A stretch of 64,000 nucleotides of DNA from Adiantum capillus-veneris (lineage: Eukaryota; Streptophyta; Polypodiopsida; Polypodiales; Pteridaceae). A program made the translations under genes and the position numbers. The stretch covers positions 82,696,884 through 82,760,883 of the forward strand of contig CM043944.1 in NCBI GenBank assembly GCA_014529385.2. Reading direction: 5' to 3'. Of the stretch, positions 60,596 through 64,000 are shown piece after piece (the stretch's first letter is position 1; the number at the start of each line of letters is the position of its first letter). Under the pieces are notes generated by a model. That model saw nothing but the letters and a program-made list of their open reading frames with translations, searched no databases and was not told the DNA's origin.

Positions 60596-62524
60596 ATGTC
60601 TACCCTAGATTCAAACGCAGCTTACACAAGCTTGGAGATCCCGACGATAGAGGAATATCCTCCCACAATGGATCTTCCAAACTTGCAATTGATAAAGACC
60701 CATCTTGTTGAGAGAGTTTGAATGATTGGTCATGAGAGTGAAGGACTATATAGATACATTGACGACAATGAGGTCAACCTTTATAGATGCTCAGATCCAT
60801 ACCTAGAAGAGATAACGGATTACAAGCTCTTATATGTCTACACATACGGAGTCGACTGTCAATGGAGATCTATAGTTGTCGACAAGTATGGACGAGAATA
60901 CAGAGTTGTAGAAAGCACAAATCCACAGACTGTACTAGAAAGAGGTGGATATTTGGTCAATGAAGGATCATAAATGCCTCCACCAAACACGAGAATTCCT
61001 ATAGGAATTCCAAGAAGAGAGCCACCAGGATTCCCTTCAAGAGCGATAATGAGAGAAGGATTGGAAGAGTCTCTGGTTAGACTTGTAGACAATCGACGAG
61101 TTAGACCATCCAAAGTCCAAAAATGGGTAAACAGAAAATACTCCGGAGATAAAGATCCGAGAGATCACGTAGCGGCTTTTAGAAGAGTGATTAGAGCAGA
61201 GGAAATTTCAGATTTTGCGACACAGTTTGCGGGATTTGGATTGACTCTAGAAGATGATGCAGCTACATGGTTCGACTCGGTGGAAATATGGGATTTTGAG
61301 ACCCTAGATGAGCTGTTTGAGGAATTTATTGAAGAATTCTCGCCAAAAGGCATTGCTCACAACACGGTCTCGCAAATCCATAGATTGAAACAGAAAGAGG
61401 ATGAATCAGTACGCAAAGCATCATTACGGCTCAAGAGATATGTTAAGCTCTGTCCGAGAGCGGAATTACCTACGCAAGCACGAATGATGCTGATCTTTAT
61501 CCAGGGAATGAGACATGCGGGCCTTCAGAAGGATCTACATATGATAAGGATGATGACGCTAAACGAGTTGATCAAAGAAGCTCTTTATCTAGTGGATAAC
61601 TGTGAGGCATACAAAGAAACGGACTTAAAGAGTCAAGGAGATGACACATCCTCTCAGCACAGTGTTTCACAAATAAGCGAGTCCATTGCCAAGCCAACGG
61701 CACCTATTGATCAAGAAAAGCTTATCGACGACTTGGTCAAGAGGTTGATTCCTCTTGTAAGGTCTGATTCGGGAGAGCCGAAGTGGTGTGAAATTGAGAG
61801 AAAATGGACGAACCATACAGGGGAAGAGTGCTATTATAGCATGGAAAATGCTAGGGAGAGTTATGTACAACCTGTTCCAGAAGCACCTACTCCACCTAGA
61901 TACATTACGGGGAATGCGCCAGGACCAATAGGAGTTTTAAGGCCACAGCTTGTCTTAGGACAACAACCTCCGCTGCCAGGTGCTAGAATGCAGGTAGACA
62001 TGAGATACATGCCAATGATGAAAGCATCAAATAAACCAACGCCAGTACCAGCTACAATGTGGTATAGCAACCAAAGTGAGTACTACCCTTCGGAGAAACA
62101 AAATGTGAAAGAAACACATGGAGTGGTGAGGCCGGTACAACCTCCACCTCCTGGGTTTCAGGCGAAAGAAAGAAGGTATGAAATGGATGAAAGGACATTG
62201 CGATTCATTGCAAATAGCGGCTTATCTAGGTCAAAGCTTGCTTATAGCCAAGAGGAAATGCTAAAAGAATCTCCTCAACCAGAGACAGATTGTCACAAAA
62301 GTTGTGACAACCACTTGGTCAAACAATGTCCTCATACGGAGATCACTGAAGTAAATGCCTATTGTCTTGAGTGTGGCATCACTCACTTAATCCCTGATTG
62401 CCCGAAAAAACCAAACCAAATAAGGAAAATCACGAAAAATGTATCAGGGATTGTTCAGCTCCCTAGTAGCTCAGAAAATGAAAATGTTGTACCAGTTCAA
62501 GTGGTTATGAGAGCACAAGCCTAA
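60596..62524 (+). pseudogene. Family-A gag, best copy A4
   Basis: ATG at 60,596-60,598 opens a phase that runs through gag into protease with three stops: TGA 60,719, TAA 60,971, TAA 62,522. The third is CAA in copy A1, so it arose by C-to-T change. The gag core (61,119-61,430) shows W-V-N-R-K-Y-S-G-D-K-D-P-R-D-H-V-A, G-L-T-L-E-D-D-A-A-T-W-F and D-E-S-V-R-K-A-S-L-R-L-K-R-Y, as in plant Ty3/gypsy capsids. Two zinc-knuckle-like motifs follow, C-x3-C-x2-H-x4-C (62,291-62,329) and C-x2-C-x3-H-x4-C (62,363-62,401), both shifted from the standard C-x2-C-x4-H-x4-C. Confidence 0.82.
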
Positions 62525-64000
62525 AAGAAAGCTGATGAGAATCCAAAGACAAAGAACACAGAAGGTGACATGAGTCCAGAGACAGATGATGGACCAAAGA
62601 CAGAGGCACCTAGTCAGAAAACCAAGAGCAAACGAAATAGTTGGAAAGCTAGAAAGACTAGGATGAAAGCACGAAGGGAACGAGAGCAAAAATCCCTACC
62701 TAAGAAGCTTACTGAAGCTGAGGAGAAGATAAAACAACACGAGGAAAAGGAGGCACCTTCTCTTACACAGATGGTTAAACCTCTAGAAGAACCATCCACA
62801 GATGAGAAACCGAGAAGTGCTAGTTCAGAAGGATCTGTGTTGGCAGAGAAGGTTAATGAGACATTAGATGCCCTCTTGAAAGCCTATGATGCGAGGCTCA
62901 AAAACAACCAAACCCAAGAACACAGGTGGATGACATATCCCTATACGGAACTAGAAAAGCAAAGGTTTGAAATGTGCCATAAAATGATTCAAACAGCCCA
63001 AACTTTACTAGAACCACCAGGTGCAAAACTTGAGGATGTGATCCGTGTCATTCCTACACAAGTAATTCCACCAAACCAGGAACTAAAAGAGCTAGATTCT
63101 AGTCATGAGCACAGACCAAAACTCAAAGACCCAGCATTAGAACCAAGGATAGTACTGAATACCACGGATAACTCTTTCAAGGGATTTCACCAAGATATAC
63201 CTAAGGATTGTGAAGAGATAGATGGTCTTGATGAAATGTGGAAACAAGTCAGAGAGGCCAATGAAGCCGATGACCTAAGAAGACGAGTAGACAAGACTGG
63301 TGATGAACGAGGAGTGTTTCTACCACCAATAGAGGAATTTGAGACTGGATCTCAAATGAATCTAGACGTGCAATCGTGTTGGGGTGACAAAGGATCTGTA
63401 CAATCTATGGATAGTCAACCCCATTCGCTAAGAACACTACCGTCCTACATGGGAGAGTACGAGACCAAGTCAGATGTGGTTGCAGTCCCATCAAAGAGAC
63501 TGTCTCCCAACAAGGCCATCGATTCAAAGGGGCTAGTAGATATTCTATCTACCCCAGTCACCTGTACAATAATGTTAGCCGAGTTGCTTAGAATAGGACC
63601 AAACATGTGGGCTAATGTGGGTAAATGTCTAGAGAAATTTGGTGTAAAAACCCCAATGACTCAAATCGAGGAAGGCATCAAAGAGCTTGAAATGCCTCAA
63701 CTAAATACTAGGCCAGTGCCATTAAACAAGGTAGGCGAGTATTACGAGGGAGAAGATGGAAACACCACCCTTCCTGTGGAATTCAATGGTGTACAAACCA
63801 TGGCAATCCTTGACAGTGGAGCTGGTGTGGCCATTGCAACCAAAGAGGTTTGGAAAAATGGGGAAAACCTGCCTTGAGATCCACACGAATGACCCTGCAG
63901 CTTGCAGACGGACACAAGGAAAAGCCCCTAGGATTGATAGAAAAAGTAATTGTTACTTCTTGTGGCATTGAATATGAACACACTTTTGGTGTTGTTGACT
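62525..64000 (+). pseudogene. Family-A linker and aspartic protease, copy A4, runs off the window
   Basis: Same phase as gag. A Lys/Glu-rich region (62,570-62,800; E-E-K-I-K-Q-H-E-E-K) probably forms a coiled coil. Protease begins near 63,760, with active site A-I-L-D-S-G-A-G-V-A-I-A-T-K-E (D-S-G at 63,812-63,820). A one-base shift near 63,855 moves the rest (L-Q-L-A-D-G-H, T-S-C-G-I-E-Y-E-H) to another phase; A1 and A2 show these joined. RT, if present, would lie beyond the window. Confidence 0.8.

Overview
The window is a repeat-rich stretch of a plant nuclear genome. Evidence for a land plant: Ty3/gypsy elements primed by an initiator-Met tRNA site, a chromovirus with chromodomain-like tail, LINE remnants, CACTA-like ends, a tRNA-derived SINE head, a fragment of a plant-type DEAD-box RNA helicase, and a small AT-embedded but GC-rich gene with its own TATA box. 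The sequence does not fix the species; very long (CA)n/(GA)n tracts and deep nesting suggest a large, slowly purged genome. Almost every long reading frame belongs to a broken transposable element.

Layout: 1-5,640, degraded copy (A1) of a gag-protease element 'family A' plus a tail coding for repeated W-[V/I]-P-K motifs. 5,675-12,700, minus-strand Ty3/gypsy element G1 (gag, zinc knuckle, protease, RT, two RNase H domains, truncated integrase), flanked on both sides by copies of the W-[V/I]-P-K segment (second copy 12,709-13,400). 13,971-14,262, a MITE. 14,344-22,110, a LINE-B 3' tail followed by LINE-A, whose leader carries regularly spaced palindromes and whose body is tandemly duplicated. 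22,029-22,592 (minus), the best host-gene candidate: a small secreted Ala/Pro-rich protein with one in-frame stop. 23,191-29,946, a tandem duplication of a ~3.2-3.5 kb composite repeat (LINE-B fragments, integrase scrap, CACTA-like end, SINE head, microsatellites).

30,370-31,860 holds two diverged copies of an unrecognised coding family. 32,048-33,200 is a third fragment of family A. 34,255-44,859 is a minus-strand chromovirus-like element G2 with both LTRs (the 5' one truncated), PBS and PPT, split by a 2,567-bp TG...CA insertion with a CTAT target duplication. 45,959-46,601 is a nearly complete foldback hairpin element. 48,190-51,095 joins a LINE-A RT scrap, a family-A fragment, a captured DEAD-box helicase fragment, and a polypurine tract with one LTR. 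51,640-54,930 repeats the integrase/LINE-B composite around a ~220-bp (CA)n tract. 54,931-57,980 is another LINE-A copy. 58,000-64,000 is the best copy of family A (A4): a leader with an array of perfect palindromes, then gag and protease running off the window.

The most unusual feature is shared by two unrelated retroelement families: arrays of 18-28 bp perfect palindromes centred on CGCG, spaced at about 125 or about 280-290 bp, in the leader upstream of the first reading frame. Their function is not known from the sequence; RNA dimerisation or packaging hairpins, or binding sites for a dimeric protein, are inferences.
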